Assembly (NCBI GenBank): GCA_958295645.1
Contig: OY282361.1
Coordinates: 952,927-1,016,926, forward strand
From: Longimicrobiales bacterium
Lineage (GTDB): Bacteria; Gemmatimonadota; Gemmatimonadetes; Longimicrobiales; Gaopeijiaceae
DNA: 64,000 nucleotides
Direction of reading: 5' to 3'
Shown in pieces: positions 25,808 through 35,349 of the stretch. The notes under the pieces were generated by a model. It saw nothing but the letters and a program-made list of their open reading frames with translations. It was not told where the DNA came from and did not search any database. The position numbers and the translations under genes were made by a program. Numbering within the stretch: the first letter of the stretch is position 1; each line of letters opens with the position of its first letter.

Positions 25808-26656
25808 ATGAGAGCCATCTTGCCCGAACGCACCGCCATAGAATGGACGGACGCCACGTGGAACCCGACGACCGGGTGCGCCCGCGTCTCGGCCGGTTGC
25901 GACCACTGCTACGCCGAGCGGTTGTCCAGGCGGTTGCTGGCCACCACCTACCGCGCCCGTCTCCCCGTGGTGAACACGGAGGTGAACCGCCGGGACCCCT
26001 TCGCGGTGCGCACATGGCCGGACCGGCTGGAGATACCCGGTTCGTGGCGACAGCCTCGTCGCGTGTTCGTCAACTCCATGTCGGACCTTTTCCACAAGGA
26101 CGTGCCGGAGGAGTTCGTCCGTCGCTGCTTTCAGGTGATGCTCGGCGTCGGTCGTCACGTCTACCAAGTTCTGACCAAGCGTCCGGGGCGGGCTGCCCAG
26201 TTCGTCAAGAGACATGCCGACCTCTTTCCCGCGGGGCTCCCGTCCCACGTCTGGATCGGCACGTCCGTGGAGGATCAGTCGGTCGCGTACCGGGTCCGGC
26301 ACCTGCTAGGTATCGCGGCTGCGGTTCGCTTCCTGAGCTGCGAGCCGTTGATCGGTCCCATCGACCTGTCCGGATTCCTGCCGTGGCAGGGGCGCGGGTG
26401 CGTTAGGGGAGCCGACGACCAGTCTCCGAGGGTCCACTGGGTGATCGTCGGCGGGGAGAGCGGCCCGGGTGCGCGGCGGATGGCCCCCGAATGGGTGCGC
26501 GGCATCCGGGACCAGTGCCTTGCCGAAGGCGTGCCGTTCTTCTTCAAGCAGTGGGGAGGCCGGACCCCAAAGGCGCGGGGACGGGAACTGGACGGAACGA
26601 TCTGGGACGAGTTTCCGCCAGTTGGCCGACCACTGCTAGACAAAGGCTTCGAATGA
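25808..26656 (+). CDS. Phage Gp37/Gp68-family (DUF5131) three-cysteine protein
   Basis: The 282-aa protein starts with the family block AIEWTDATWNPTTGCARVSAG and DHCYAE. Cys24, Cys31 and Cys34 give a C-x6-C-x2-C cluster like a radical-SAM 4Fe-4S site. Further family motifs are VFVNSMSDLFHKDVP, VLTKRPGRA, WIGTSVEDQ, FLSCEPLIGP, WVIVGGESGPGARRM and FFFKQWGG. Members occur in phages and mobile islands, often beside a three-Cys-motif partner (TcmP), which is not present here. The reaction is not established to my knowledge. It is a lone gene with GC-rich codon use. Confidence 0.82.
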   Translation: MRAILPERTAIEWTDATWNPTTGCARVSAGCDHCYAERLSRRLLATTYRARLPVVNTEVNRRDPFAVRTWPDRLEIPGSWRQPRRVFVNSMSDLFHKDVPEEFVRRCFQVMLGVGRHVYQVLTKRPGRAAQFVKRHADLFPAGLPSHVWIGTSVEDQSVAYRVRHLLGIAAAVRFLSCEPLIGPIDLSGFLPWQGRGCVRGADDQSPRVHWVIVGGESGPGARRMAPEWVRGIRDQCLAEGVPFFFKQWGGRTPKARGRELDGTIWDEFPPVGRPLLDKGFE

Positions 26657-26783
26657 AGGACGAGACGACGGCTCTAGGTTCGACCGAGCCACCGACCGCC
26701 GCCGGAACCCCGGGTTGTCTGGTGTGGCAGCTCCGTGCGACATTCGACAGTTTCCCGCCCATCTCCAGGTGCACGGCCCCCGC

Positions 26784-27130
26784 ATGAGCGTTCCTGCCGC
26801 CACGAAGATCATCCTCGCGATGAGGAGTGGGAACCGATGCGCATTGCCCGGTTGCGGCAGGCGGCTGGCGATCGACCCCGAGAAGGGGACGCCCCTGACC
26901 GTCGGTTCATCAGCTCCATGGAATCCGAAGACCCCGATTGGCCGAACCGCCTCAAGACGGGATTCGTGATCGAATATCTCCGACTGCGAAAGGAAGGCCA
27001 CCGGGGCGACGACCTGTTCGAACGCATGTGCGCGTATGCTACCCGCGGCTTCCCAGAACAGACCACCCGGTGCGCCGCCATATCCGTCTTGGTATACCTC
27101 TTCGAGGCCTGCGAGGTGTTCGAGCGATGA
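26784..27130 (+). pseudogene. ABC-3C HNH effector remnant with central deletion and frame change
   Basis: From ATG 26784, 41 residues match the start of HNH effectors of ABC-three-component systems (PAATKIILAMRSGNRCALPG, CGRRL, then TPLTVG, where the family goes on to EAAHI). At about 26906 the frame changes, and the other frame carries what looks like the C-terminal ABC-3C domain: DPDWPNRLKTGFVIEYLRLR and AISVLVYLFEACEVFER, ending at 27130. The HNH catalytic centre and the whole middle are missing, so roughly a large internal deletion has joined the ends out of frame. The stop overlaps the next gene's ATG (ATGA), the normal spacing of a working cassette. Probably inactive as an effector. Confidence 0.75.
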
Positions 27131-27351
27131 TTCTGCCTACCAAGCACGTCTCGGAGGCCGAGTCTTTGCTGGCGGCCGGCGCAGTGCTGCTCCATGAACT
27201 CGACCGCCCGCGGACTCCAACCGAGCTTTGGGAAGCGATCAGAGGCGACGGGATTTCCACGTTCGACAGGTTCGTGCTCGCAGCGGAGATGCTGTACGCG
27301 ACCGGCGTCGTCAGCTTCCACGACGGGCTTCTGGAGAAGCGCTCGGTATGA
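27127..27351 (+). CDS. ABC-three-component system middle component (MC6-like)
   Basis: A 74-aa protein with the pattern of ABC-3C middle component 6: it starts MILPTKHVSEAESLLAAGAV, then LDRPRTPTELWEAIR and FDRFVLAAEMLYATGVV, ending DGLLEKRSV. This small winged-helix-like protein is thought to link effector and ATPase. It overlaps the effector remnant and the ATPase gene by 4 bases on each side, so all three are translationally coupled. The gene looks intact. Confidence 0.82.
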   Translation: MILPTKHVSEAESLLAAGAVLLHELDRPRTPTELWEAIRGDGISTFDRFVLAAEMLYATGVVSFHDGLLEKRSV

Positions 27352-29090
27352 TTCATCGCGTCTCCGCCAACCGTCCGTCGTTTCGCTCCGTCGAATTCGG
27401 GCCCGGCCTCAACGTCGTCCTTGCGGACCGGGCTCCTGCGTCGACCGACAAAGACACGCGCAACGGTCTCGGAAAATCCACGCTGATCGACATCGTCGAC
27501 TTCTGCCTGGGCGGTCGCGTCCGAAAAGGGGAAGGGCTCGCGATTGACGATCTCGCCGGGTGGGAGTTCACCCTGGAGTTCTCCGTGGACGACGAACGAG
27601 TCTCGGCAACGCGCGCCGTGGACGACCCGGGCAAGATCAAGGTCGATTGCCAAGGATTGCCGGGAACGGCGCCGCCGAACACTCTCTTTGGCGAGGCCCT
27701 CTACAGGCAAAAGGACTGGCACGCATTGCTCGGCAGGCGCTTGTTTGGCTTCGAGGGCAACGACATTCCCAAGTATGGTCCCTCGTTCCGTAGCCTGATC
27801 TCCTACTTTGTTCGCCGTGGCGGCGAGGCGTACTTGGAGCCATTTCACCATCACTCCAAGCAGCTGTCCTGGAACAGGCAGGTCAACGTCGCATACATGC
27901 TTGGGCTGAACTGGAAGAACTCGGCGCAGTGGCAGATGCTCAAGGACAAGGAGAAGGCGGTGCGAAGTCTCCAACAAGCCGCCGACGCCGCGCAAGAGCT
28001 TGAACAGGGCGCCACCGTCGGAGCGTTGGAGACCACACGGGTTCTTCTCGAAAACCAACTGGGAGCGGAATCGAAGGCGCTGGAAGACTTCAAGGTGCAT
28101 CCCCAGTACACGTCAATTCAACAGGAGGCGGATCGCCTTACAACCGAACTTCACGATCTGACCAACGCAAACGTCTTGGACCGAAGAACCCTTAAGCGAT
28201 ATCGCGAAGCGGTCGACGAAGAGGAAAAGTCGCCGAGGGTGCCCGTGGCTCGCTTGTACGAAGAGGTTGGCGTCGTCTTCTCGGCAGGTGCCCAGCGCAC
28301 GCTTGATGAAACGAAGGCATTTCGTGCCCAGATCATTGAAAACAGAAGGCACTTTCTCGCAACGGAGATCGGCAGAATCGAAAGACGGATTGCAGACCGC
28401 GACCGCAGGCTCGAAGAACTGACCGAAGAGCGGTCCGGCCATCTCGCGGTCTTGAAGACCCACGGCGCAATGCAGGAGATGACGAATCTTCAAGAACGAG
28501 TCGTTCGCATTCGGGAGAGGCTGGAGAGAGTCGTGGCGTCGATCCGCCAGCAAAAGGAGCTGGAATCCCGGAAACGCGAAGTCAGGGACGAAAAAGCCGA
28601 TCTCGTTCAAGTCGCTAGGCGGGACCACCAGGAACGCAGGGCGGTGTGGCGCCGAGCCATTGGACTGTTCAACGAAAACTCGGAAGCGCTGTACGAAGCT
28701 CCTGGAGAGTTGATCATCCACGTAGGCGACAACGGCTTTTCCTATGACGTGGAGATCGACAAGAGCGGCAGCGACGGCGTGGACAAGATGAAGATATTTT
28801 GCTTCGACCTGATGCTTCTTCAGTCGAGGCGGGAGCACGAGGGGATCGACTTCCTGATCCACGACAGCATCATCTTTGACGGCGTGGATTCGCGGCAACG
28901 GGCACGCGCCCTGGAGAGGGCGAGCGCCGTCACCGGAGCCCTGGGAAAGCAGTACATCTGCACCTTCAACTCCGACATGGTGCCCGGCGCCGACTTCAGC
29001 AAAGACTTCGACTTCGACCGCCACGTCAAGCTCCACCTCGAAGACGGCGACCCGTCCGGTAGTCTTCTCGGAATCTCCTTCAACCGATGA
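27348..29090 (+). CDS. ABC-three-component system ATPase, DUF2326 family
   Basis: The 580-aa protein is an SMC/Rad50-like ATPase. Walker A lies at about residues 36-45 (NGLGKSTLIDIVDFCLGG). Coiled coil fills about residues 200-450. The C-terminal DUF2326 block has KIFCFDLMLLQSRREHEG and the Walker B-like FLIHDSIIFDGVDSRQ. Anti-phage ABC-3C systems use such an ATPase as sensor that releases the effector. All core motifs are intact here although the effector gene is broken. It starts at ATG 27348, overlapping the middle component. Confidence 0.85.
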   Translation: MIHRVSANRPSFRSVEFGPGLNVVLADRAPASTDKDTRNGLGKSTLIDIVDFCLGGRVRKGEGLAIDDLAGWEFTLEFSVDDERVSATRAVDDPGKIKVDCQGLPGTAPPNTLFGEALYRQKDWHALLGRRLFGFEGNDIPKYGPSFRSLISYFVRRGGEAYLEPFHHHSKQLSWNRQVNVAYMLGLNWKNSAQWQMLKDKEKAVRSLQQAADAAQELEQGATVGALETTRVLLENQLGAESKALEDFKVHPQYTSIQQEADRLTTELHDLTNANVLDRRTLKRYREAVDEEEKSPRVPVARLYEEVGVVFSAGAQRTLDETKAFRAQIIENRRHFLATEIGRIERRIADRDRRLEELTEERSGHLAVLKTHGAMQEMTNLQERVVRIRERLERVVASIRQQKELESRKREVRDEKADLVQVARRDHQERRAVWRRAIGLFNENSEALYEAPGELIIHVGDNGFSYDVEIDKSGSDGVDKMKIFCFDLMLLQSRREHEGIDFLIHDSIIFDGVDSRQRARALERASAVTGALGKQYICTFNSDMVPGADFSKDFDFDRHVKLHLEDGDPSGSLLGISFNR

Positions 29091-29339
29091 AGGAGTTTCG
29101 TCGGGAGACACGCCGACCTCTAGAGCTTCGACCTAGCGGCGCGAGGGGCTGTCGAACAGACGGTGCCGGGCGGGATGCGATCCCGAGGCTATCGCTTGTC
29201 CCAACTCTTAGGTCAACTGCCCAAGAGGTTTGATCAAGTCGTTCCCGGTGTAGATTGCCTGGGTCGGCAGTGAAGGCGCCCCCGGCCCGGCCCGAACCGG
29301 AATTTGGGCCGGAACCCAAGGCCAGAAAGGAATGGCAAG

Positions 29340-29810
29340 ATGGAACTCGTTTCAAGTAGCGAATTCTGGACGATCGTGGCGATCGTGGTGTCTGCCCTTG
29401 GCCTGCAACACGCTGTGAAGACCGACGCGCGCAGGGAGCGGCGCAACCTTCGCACAGAAATAGGTAAGCGGTTCGAGGAGGTGGAGAAGCGGCTTACCGA
29501 ACAGATCGGCGGCGTGAAGCAGGAGCTTGGTCATCGGATCGAGCGGATGGGGGACCTGATGAACGGGAACCACCGGAAGGTGTCCGTCGGGCTCGCCGAA
29601 ACGAAGGCGGCGGTCAGCGCCTTGAGCGCGAAGCTCGACGAACGCTCGTCCCCGCGCCGACTGGAGGGCGTCGGCCTGCCCAGCGCGACCGGGTCCGTCG
29701 CCTCGGAGGTCAGCGTGCGCGAGCCGTCCGGGGGTTACTCGGGGGACGAGCCGGAGGGGCCGGAGGACGGTGGGCGCGACATTGAGGATGAGCGTCTTGA
29801 CCAGGCTTGA
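29340..29810 (+). CDS. Small membrane-anchored coiled-coil protein, unknown
   Basis: A 156-aa protein from ATG 29340, with AAAGGAA 6-12 bases upstream. One hydrophobic helix at about residues 8-22 (FWTIVAIVVSALGLQ) is followed by a long amphipathic coiled coil (about 25-105, with ERRNLRTEIGKRFEEVEKRL) and an acidic, glycine-rich, disordered tail. No family was recognised. It is 42 bases upstream of the PLD-helicase gene, in the same direction, so it may be part of that system or a phage-like remnant. Confidence 0.6.
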   Translation: MELVSSSEFWTIVAIVVSALGLQHAVKTDARRERRNLRTEIGKRFEEVEKRLTEQIGGVKQELGHRIERMGDLMNGNHRKVSVGLAETKAAVSALSAKLDERSSPRRLEGVGLPSATGSVASEVSVREPSGGYSGDEPEGPEDGGRDIEDERLDQA

Positions 29811-29852
29811 GATGGAACCAGCCAGCCCGACTAGGCGGAACCAAACGACCTG

Positions 29853-32800
29853 ATGCCGGAACGTCCCTCCCTCCTCGACAACCTCGCCGACGCCACCCGT
29901 CACGGCGGCGGCCTGTCCTACTTGGCCAGCGACTTCGACGACCGCCACGTGCTGTCCGTCGCCACCGGCTACGTCAACCTGGGCGGGCTGCGCCACTTGG
30001 CGACGCTGGCCGAGGGCCGAAACCGCGAGACCCGGCTGCTTCTGGGCGCCATGCCCACCGGCATCGGCGACGAAGTCCCCGCCACGCTCTTCGAACGGAC
30101 GCTGCTGGCGCTCGGCGAGGAGCGCGATCTGTCCCGCTTCCCGCCCAGCCGGGCGCTCCAGCGGTTGCTCGCCGTCGAAGCTTGGCTGGACCGGCCCGAC
30201 GTGGCGGTGCGGCGCTACGTGCACGTGTTCCTTCACGGGAAGGCATACCTGTTCGGCGACGACGCCGATGCCCGGGCGGCCCTGGTCACGTCGGCCAACC
30301 TGACCTCGGCGGGGATGTGGCGGAACTTGGAACTGGGGCTCGTCCATTACGATCCGCCGGTGGCGAAGCGGGCCGTCCAGTGGTTCGACGCGCTCTGGGA
30401 CGAGTCCGACGACTTCAAGGACCAGCTTCGCGAGCTGCTGTTTCCCGACCCCGGCCTGCTCGACCCGCGCACCGTCTACTTGCGCGCCCTGCTGGAGCTG
30501 CTGGGCGACGACATGGACGAGGAGGACGAGGCGCCGTCCCCCAACGCAGTCCAACTGGCTCCGTTCCAAGACGACGGCTTCCAGCGCGCGCTCGCCATCG
30601 TGAGACGGCGACGGGGCGTCGTCTACGCGGACGGCGTGGGCACGGGCAAGACGGAGATCGGCCTTGCGTTCGTGGAGGAGTATGCGATCCGGCGCGGCCT
30701 CCACGTGCTGCTCGTGGTGCCGGCCCAGCTTCGCGACCACTGGCGGGATCGGCTCCACCAGACGCGGCTTCCCGCGCAAGTCGTCAGCTATCAGGAGTTC
30801 GCCGCCGATCCGCAGCTGGCTGGTCCCACGCTGTCAGGCCGCGGCGGCGCCCTCGGCAAGTCGGCGCTGTCCAACGACAAGGACGCATACCGTCTGATCG
30901 TCTTCGACGAGGCCCACGCGCTGCGCAACCCGGGCACGACCTGGTACGGCGCGCTCTCGCGTCTGCTGGGGGGCGAGCCCAAGGACCTCGTGCTCCTGAC
31001 CGCCACGCCCATCAACAACGGCCTCTGGGACCTGTACCACTTGGTCATGGCCTTCGCGCGCCACGACCGGGCCTTCGAGGTCGCGGGCATCCCGTCGCTG
31101 CAGGGCCTGTTCATGCGCGCCGGCGCCAACCAGCAGAACGCCGAGAACCTCGACCCGGACGTGCTCTTCGAGCTTGCGGACATGGTGAGCGTGCGCCGGG
31201 ACCGCGGCTTCATCGTGCGCGAGTACCCGAACGCGGTCTTCCCGGACGGGACGCCGGTGGCCTTCCCCGAGCCCCGCTTGGCCACGGAGCGCTACGACCT
31301 GGACGACGCCGGCCCCGGCCTGGCCACGTACATCGCCGAGCGGATCGACGCCCTGCACATGGCCCGCTACTGTCCGAGCCGCTATCACCGGACGCGCTCC
31401 CTGGAGAAGCGGGAGGTCATTCTGAGCGCGCTCTTGCGGTCCGGCGTGCTCAAGCGGCTGGAGTCGTGCTGGCACGCCTGCCTGCTCACGGTCGAGCGGA
31501 TGCTGAAGGCGCACCGGGCGTTCCTGGCGGCCTGGGAATCGGGCTGGGTTCCCGGCCCGGAGAGCCTGCGCAAGGCGGGCGGCGATCTGGACGAGTCGGC
31601 CCTGGCCCAGTGGGTGGAGGACGCGCTGGCGGAAGACGGCGACCAGGAGCCCGCCGCCGACTACGACCCGTCGTTTCGCGACCACGTGCGGCAGGACGCC
31701 GCGCGGCTGGAGGAGATTCGGGCGCGCCTGGCCGGGCTCCGTCCCGAGGACGATCCCAAGCTGGCACTGCTTCGCCGCCTGATGAAGAGGTCGCCGTCCA
31801 AGAAGGTGGCGGTGTTCACCACCTTCGCCGACACGGTGCGGTACTTGGACGAGCATTTGCCGGATCCGGCCGAGGGCAGGAGCAGGGTGACCGTCGTCGG
31901 CGCCGAGACGAACCCCGACCAGCGCACCGCCATGCTGTCCCGCTTCTGCCCCGACACGGTGGTGCGCCCCGGCTTCCGCCCGTCCGACGGGGAAGTGGAC
32001 TTGTTGCTCAGCAACGACGTGCTCTCCGAAGGCCAGAACCTGCAACAGGCGGCGGCCGTCGTCAGCTACGACATGCCGTGGAACCCGCAGCGCATGGTGC
32101 AGCGCTATGGCCGCGTCATCCGCCTCAAGAGTCCCCACGCCGAAGTGCACCTGACCACGATGCTGCCCGAGCCCGGCGACCTCGAAGTGATCCTCAAGCT
32201 GGAACGCGCGATCCGCCGCAAGATCGTGGCCGCGCAGCCCTTCGGCATGGAAGTGCAGGTCGTGGAGGACGCCGACGACGAGATGCAGACGTACGCGGCT
32301 CGCCTGGCCGAGGGCGACGAGACGCTGCTGGACGAGGCGGAGGGCGGCGGGGGCGGCGCGGACAGTCCCGCCGGACGGGCGGGTGCGGGCGGCCCCAGCG
32401 CCGAGGCGTTGCGCGCCGAGTTGCGCCGGGAGCTGGCCGAGGGAAGGGGAGCGGAGCTGCGAAAGCTGCCCTGGGGCGTCGGCGCCGCGTTTCGCCAGGG
32501 CCCGGGCGTTCCGTCCTCCGGCGCTCCCGGCCTCTTCTTCGCCTGCCGGGTTCGGGGCGAGCGGTACTGGCGCTACGTGGACGCGGAAGGCGTGCTCTCG
32601 GAGCCAGCGGCCATCCTGCGCCGCATCGACCCCGGCTCCGCCCCCGGCGTGGAGGCCGCGGAGGTCGGCCTGGAGGAGGCGTGGGCGCAGGCGGCGGCAT
32701 CGATCGTCGAGGAATACGAGAGGGGCGCGGGTCTCGTCGGCGAACCGGCCGGCTCGCCGTCCGTCGGCGAAGTCCAGGCGTGGGCGCTGGCCCTGCTGGC

Positions 32801-33077
32801 CGACCCGTCCGTCACCCTGCCGCCCGGGGGCGAGAACGCTTACGAGGCCTTGCGCGTGGGCCGCAGCCAACCGGTCCGCCGCGCGCTGGGCGCGATCAAG
32901 CGGCAGGCCGAGAGCAAGGACATCACCCGCAACGACGCGGCCTCTCGCATCGCCGAAGTGGTCCGCGGCTTCGGCCTCCGAGTCGTCGAGCCGCCCCCGG
33001 AACGGGAGCCCGTCACCGCCGACGACGTGGGCGTGGTCTGCTGGATGGCCGTTTGCGCAGAGCAAGCGGGGGACTGA
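29853..33077 (+). CDS. PLD-nuclease / SNF2-type helicase fusion, restriction-like
   Basis: The 1074-aa protein joins a phospholipase-D-family nuclease to a superfamily 2 helicase. Near residue 125-155 it has VFLHGKAYLFGDD and VTSANLTSAGMWRNLELG, a single H-x-K...N...E/D active-site half, so it would act as a dimer. Walker A is DGVGTGKTEIGLAF (about 260), Walker B is VFDEAHALRNPG (about 352), motif III LLTATPINNGLWDL, and the second lobe ends MPWNPQRMVQRYGRVIRL (about 740-760). A ~300-residue C-terminal region follows. The arrangement suits DNA translocation coupled to cutting, as with DISARM DrmD/DrmC in one chain. I pair it with the Eco57I-type methylase upstream. Confidence 0.82.
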   Translation: MPERPSLLDNLADATRHGGGLSYLASDFDDRHVLSVATGYVNLGGLRHLATLAEGRNRETRLLLGAMPTGIGDEVPATLFERTLLALGEERDLSRFPPSRALQRLLAVEAWLDRPDVAVRRYVHVFLHGKAYLFGDDADARAALVTSANLTSAGMWRNLELGLVHYDPPVAKRAVQWFDALWDESDDFKDQLRELLFPDPGLLDPRTVYLRALLELLGDDMDEEDEAPSPNAVQLAPFQDDGFQRALAIVRRRRGVVYADGVGTGKTEIGLAFVEEYAIRRGLHVLLVVPAQLRDHWRDRLHQTRLPAQVVSYQEFAADPQLAGPTLSGRGGALGKSALSNDKDAYRLIVFDEAHALRNPGTTWYGALSRLLGGEPKDLVLLTATPINNGLWDLYHLVMAFARHDRAFEVAGIPSLQGLFMRAGANQQNAENLDPDVLFELADMVSVRRDRGFIVREYPNAVFPDGTPVAFPEPRLATERYDLDDAGPGLATYIAERIDALHMARYCPSRYHRTRSLEKREVILSALLRSGVLKRLESCWHACLLTVERMLKAHRAFLAAWESGWVPGPESLRKAGGDLDESALAQWVEDALAEDGDQEPAADYDPSFRDHVRQDAARLEEIRARLAGLRPEDDPKLALLRRLMKRSPSKKVAVFTTFADTVRYLDEHLPDPAEGRSRVTVVGAETNPDQRTAMLSRFCPDTVVRPGFRPSDGEVDLLLSNDVLSEGQNLQQAAAVVSYDMPWNPQRMVQRYGRVIRLKSPHAEVHLTTMLPEPGDLEVILKLERAIRRKIVAAQPFGMEVQVVEDADDEMQTYAARLAEGDETLLDEAEGGGGGADSPAGRAGAGGPSAEALRAELRRELAEGRGAELRKLPWGVGAAFRQGPGVPSSGAPGLFFACRVRGERYWRYVDAEGVLSEPAAILRRIDPGSAPGVEAAEVGLEEAWAQAAASIVEEYERGAGLVGEPAGSPSVGEVQAWALALLADPSVTLPPGGENAYEALRVGRSQPVRRALGAIKRQAESKDITRNDAASRIAEVVRGFGLRVVEPPPEREPVTADDVGVVCWMAVCAEQAGD

Positions 33078-33192
33078 AGCCGGCGGGAGCCCCGTCCCAG
33101 CCAAATGCCGAGGCCGCCCGCCCCGGGGCAGCGAGGAGGCGTGCGCCCGGCGGGGAGGCCCGCCTTGCGCCTGCGGCAGGGGCGCCGGCCCA

Positions 33193-33221
33193 TGGTCACG
33201 GAAGGCCTTGCCGCTTAAACT
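33193..33221 (+). promoter_or_regulatory. Candidate sigma-70 promoter of sucCD
   Basis: TGGTCA at 33193-33198 and TAAACT at 33216-33221 are 17 bases apart in the 203-bp gap before sucC, with four matches of six to each consensus. It is the first AT-rich point after the island. Transcription would begin about 50 bases before the sucC ATG. Confidence 0.45.
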
Positions 33222-33280
33222 AGAACGGCTTTGCGCCCAATCGACGGCGTCGACTTCGCTTCGGATTCCACCCACCCCCC

Positions 33281-34414
33281 ATGGACCTCTACGAATACCA
33301 GGCCAGCGAGCGTTTCCGCGCCGCGGGCATGAGGACGAACCAGGGCGTCGTCGCCGAGACGCCCGAGGCCGCTCGCGCCGCCGCCGAGCAGATCGGCGGT
33401 CCCGTGATCGTGAAGGCTCAGGTGCACACGGGCGGGCGCGGCAAGGCGGGCGGCGTCAAGCTGGCGGCCAGTCCGGCCGAGGCCCGCGACCGGGCCGGCG
33501 CCATCCTGGGCATGGAGATCAAGGGGTTGCGGGTGCGCAAGGTGCTGGTCGCGCCGGCCGAGGACATCGTCTCCGAGGCGTACGCGGGCGTGCTCGTGGA
33601 CCGGGAGGCCCAGTGTGCGGTCATGATGGTGTCGGCCGAAGGCGGGGTGGACATCGAGGAAGTGGCGGCGCGCGACCCGGGGGCGATCCACAAGGTGCGA
33701 GTGGACCCGCGCTACGGCCTGCTCGCGCACCAAGCCCGCTTTCTGGCGGGGCGTCTCTACTCCGACAAGGCGCTGGCCCGCCAGGGCGCGAAGGCGATCG
33801 CGCAGCTGTACGACGCCTTCGTCGAAAGCGGCGCCTCCATGGCCGAGATCAACCCGCTGGTGGTGAACGGGGCGGGCGAGGTGGTGGCCCTCGACGCCAA
33901 GATGAGCATCGACGACAACGAGCTGTTCCGCCTTCCCGAGATCGAGGCGATGAGGGACGCCGGAGCCGAAGAGCCGGCGTCGCGCCAAGCACGCGCCGCG
34001 GGGCTCAGCTTCGTCAAGCTCTCCGGCGCCGTCGGCTGCTGCGTCAACGGCGCGGGGCTGGCGATGGCGACCATGGACCTGGTCAAGTACTACGGGGGCG
34101 AGCCCGCCAACTTCTTGGACATCGGCGGCTCCTCGTCCCCCGACAAGGTCGTGGCGGCCCTGGAGATCATCACCACCGACCCGGACGTGAAGGCCATCCT
34201 CTTCAACATCTTCGGCGGCATCACGCGCTGCGACGACGTGGCCAAGGGCATCGTCGAGGCCACTAGCCGCGTCGGCTTGGAGGTCCCGCTCGTGATTCGG
34301 CTGACCGGCACCAACGAAGCGCTCGCGAAGGACATCCTGGCGGAGGCGGGCTTCCAGTTCGCCTCCTCGATGGACGACGTCGTCGAGAAGGCCGTGAACT
34401 TGGCCTCGGCCTGA
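33281..34414 (+). CDS. sucC: Succinyl-CoA ligase beta subunit
   Basis: The beta subunit holds the ATP-grasp domain and binds nucleotide and succinate in the TCA-cycle step that makes ATP or GTP. The 377-aa protein starts [17 protein letters not shown] and has [20 protein letters not shown], the metal site in [20 protein letters not shown], and [14 protein letters not shown] then [19 protein letters not shown]. Length is slightly short of the usual ~390 but complete. One base separates it from sucD. Confidence 0.95.
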   Translation: MDLYEYQASERFRAAGMRTNQGVVAETPEAARAAAEQIGGPVIVKAQVHTGGRGKAGGVKLAASPAEARDRAGAILGMEIKGLRVRKVLVAPAEDIVSEAYAGVLVDREAQCAVMMVSAEGGVDIEEVAARDPGAIHKVRVDPRYGLLAHQARFLAGRLYSDKALARQGAKAIAQLYDAFVESGASMAEINPLVVNGAGEVVALDAKMSIDDNELFRLPEIEAMRDAGAEEPASRQARAAGLSFVKLSGAVGCCVNGAGLAMATMDLVKYYGGEPANFLDIGGSSSPDKVVAALEIITTDPDVKAILFNIFGGITRCDDVAKGIVEATSRVGLEVPLVIRLTGTNEALAKDILAEAGFQFASSMDDVVEKAVNLASA

Positions 34415-34415
34415 C

Positions 34416-35303
34416 ATGTCGATATTCGTTGACCGCAACACCAGGGTGATCGTCCAGGGGATCACGGGGCGCGACGGGTCGTTTCACGCGCGCCAGATGA
34501 TGGCGTACGGCACGACCGTCGTGGGCGGCGTGACGCCGGGCAAGGGAGGACGGACGTTCGAGGGGCCGGAGGGACGCTCGGCGCCGGTGTTCGACACCGT
34601 CGAGGAGGCGGTGAGCGCGACGGGCGCGGACGCCTCGGTGATCTACGTGCCTCCAGCCTTCGCGGCGGACGCGATCATGGAGGCGGCCGACGCGGGCGTC
34701 CGCTTCGTCGTCTGCGTGACCGAAGGCATTCCCGTCTTGGACATGACGCGCGCGCACGCCTTCGCCAGGGACCGCGGCGCCCGGGTGCTCGGCCCCAACT
34801 GTCCCGGCGTCATCTGCCCGGGCGAGGCCAAGCTGGGGATCATTCCGGGGGAGATCGCGGCGCCGGGGCCGGTCGGCCTCGTGTCCCGCTCCGGAACGCT
34901 CACCTACGAGGCCGTCTACCATCTGACGGCGGCCGGCCTTGGGCAGACCGCCTGCGTCGGAATCGGCGGCGATCCGCTGCCCGGGACCAGCTTCGTGGAC
35001 TGCCTCGAAGCGTTCGCGGCAGACGGCGTCACCGAAGCGGTCGTGATGATCGGCGAAATCGGAGGCACGGCAGAGCAGGAGGCCGCGGCCTGGGTCAAGC
35101 GGCATCTCGAAGTGCCGGCGGTGGGCTTCATCGCCGGGCGGACGGCGCCCCCGGGGCAGCGGATGGGCCATGCGGGCGCCATCGTCAGCGGCTCGGCCGG
35201 CACCGCGGCCGAGAAGACGCAGGCGTTCGAGGAGAACGGAGTCCGGGTTGCCGAGCGGCCGGTGGACATCGTGTCGCTCGTCAGGGAGTCCCTCGCGCAG
35301 TAG
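34416..35303 (+). CDS. sucD: Succinyl-CoA ligase alpha subunit
   Basis: The alpha subunit binds CoA and carries the phospho-histidine. In this 295-aa sequence the CoA-binding Rossmann part opens [17 protein letters not shown], continues with [14 protein letters not shown] and [11 protein letters not shown], and the active-site histidine is in [28 protein letters not shown] is also typical. It starts one base after sucC, so the two subunits are made in step. Confidence 0.95.
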   Translation: MSIFVDRNTRVIVQGITGRDGSFHARQMMAYGTTVVGGVTPGKGGRTFEGPEGRSAPVFDTVEEAVSATGADASVIYVPPAFAADAIMEAADAGVRFVVCVTEGIPVLDMTRAHAFARDRGARVLGPNCPGVICPGEAKLGIIPGEIAAPGPVGLVSRSGTLTYEAVYHLTAAGLGQTACVGIGGDPLPGTSFVDCLEAFAADGVTEAVVMIGEIGGTAEQEAAAWVKRHLEVPAVGFIAGRTAPPGQRMGHAGAIVSGSAGTAAEKTQAFEENGVRVAERPVDIVSLVRESLAQ

Positions 35304-35349
35304 ACGGCGGAGGCCCTTTCGGCCCCGAGCGGAGACAGCGAAGACCACG

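Noticed and set aside
19130-33077. CRISPR array or Cas genes in the accessory island
   Set aside because: No regularly spaced repeats and no Cas-like proteins were seen.
19130-33077. Complete prophage or insertion sequence as carrier of the island
   Set aside because: There is no transposase, integrase, terminal inverted repeat or structural phage gene; the only tyrosine recombinase is XerC/D-like and 11 kb away.
30834-33275. Long minus-strand frame antisense to the PLD-helicase
   Set aside because: It lacks any recognisable motif and mirrors a gene with well-defined nuclease and helicase motifs.
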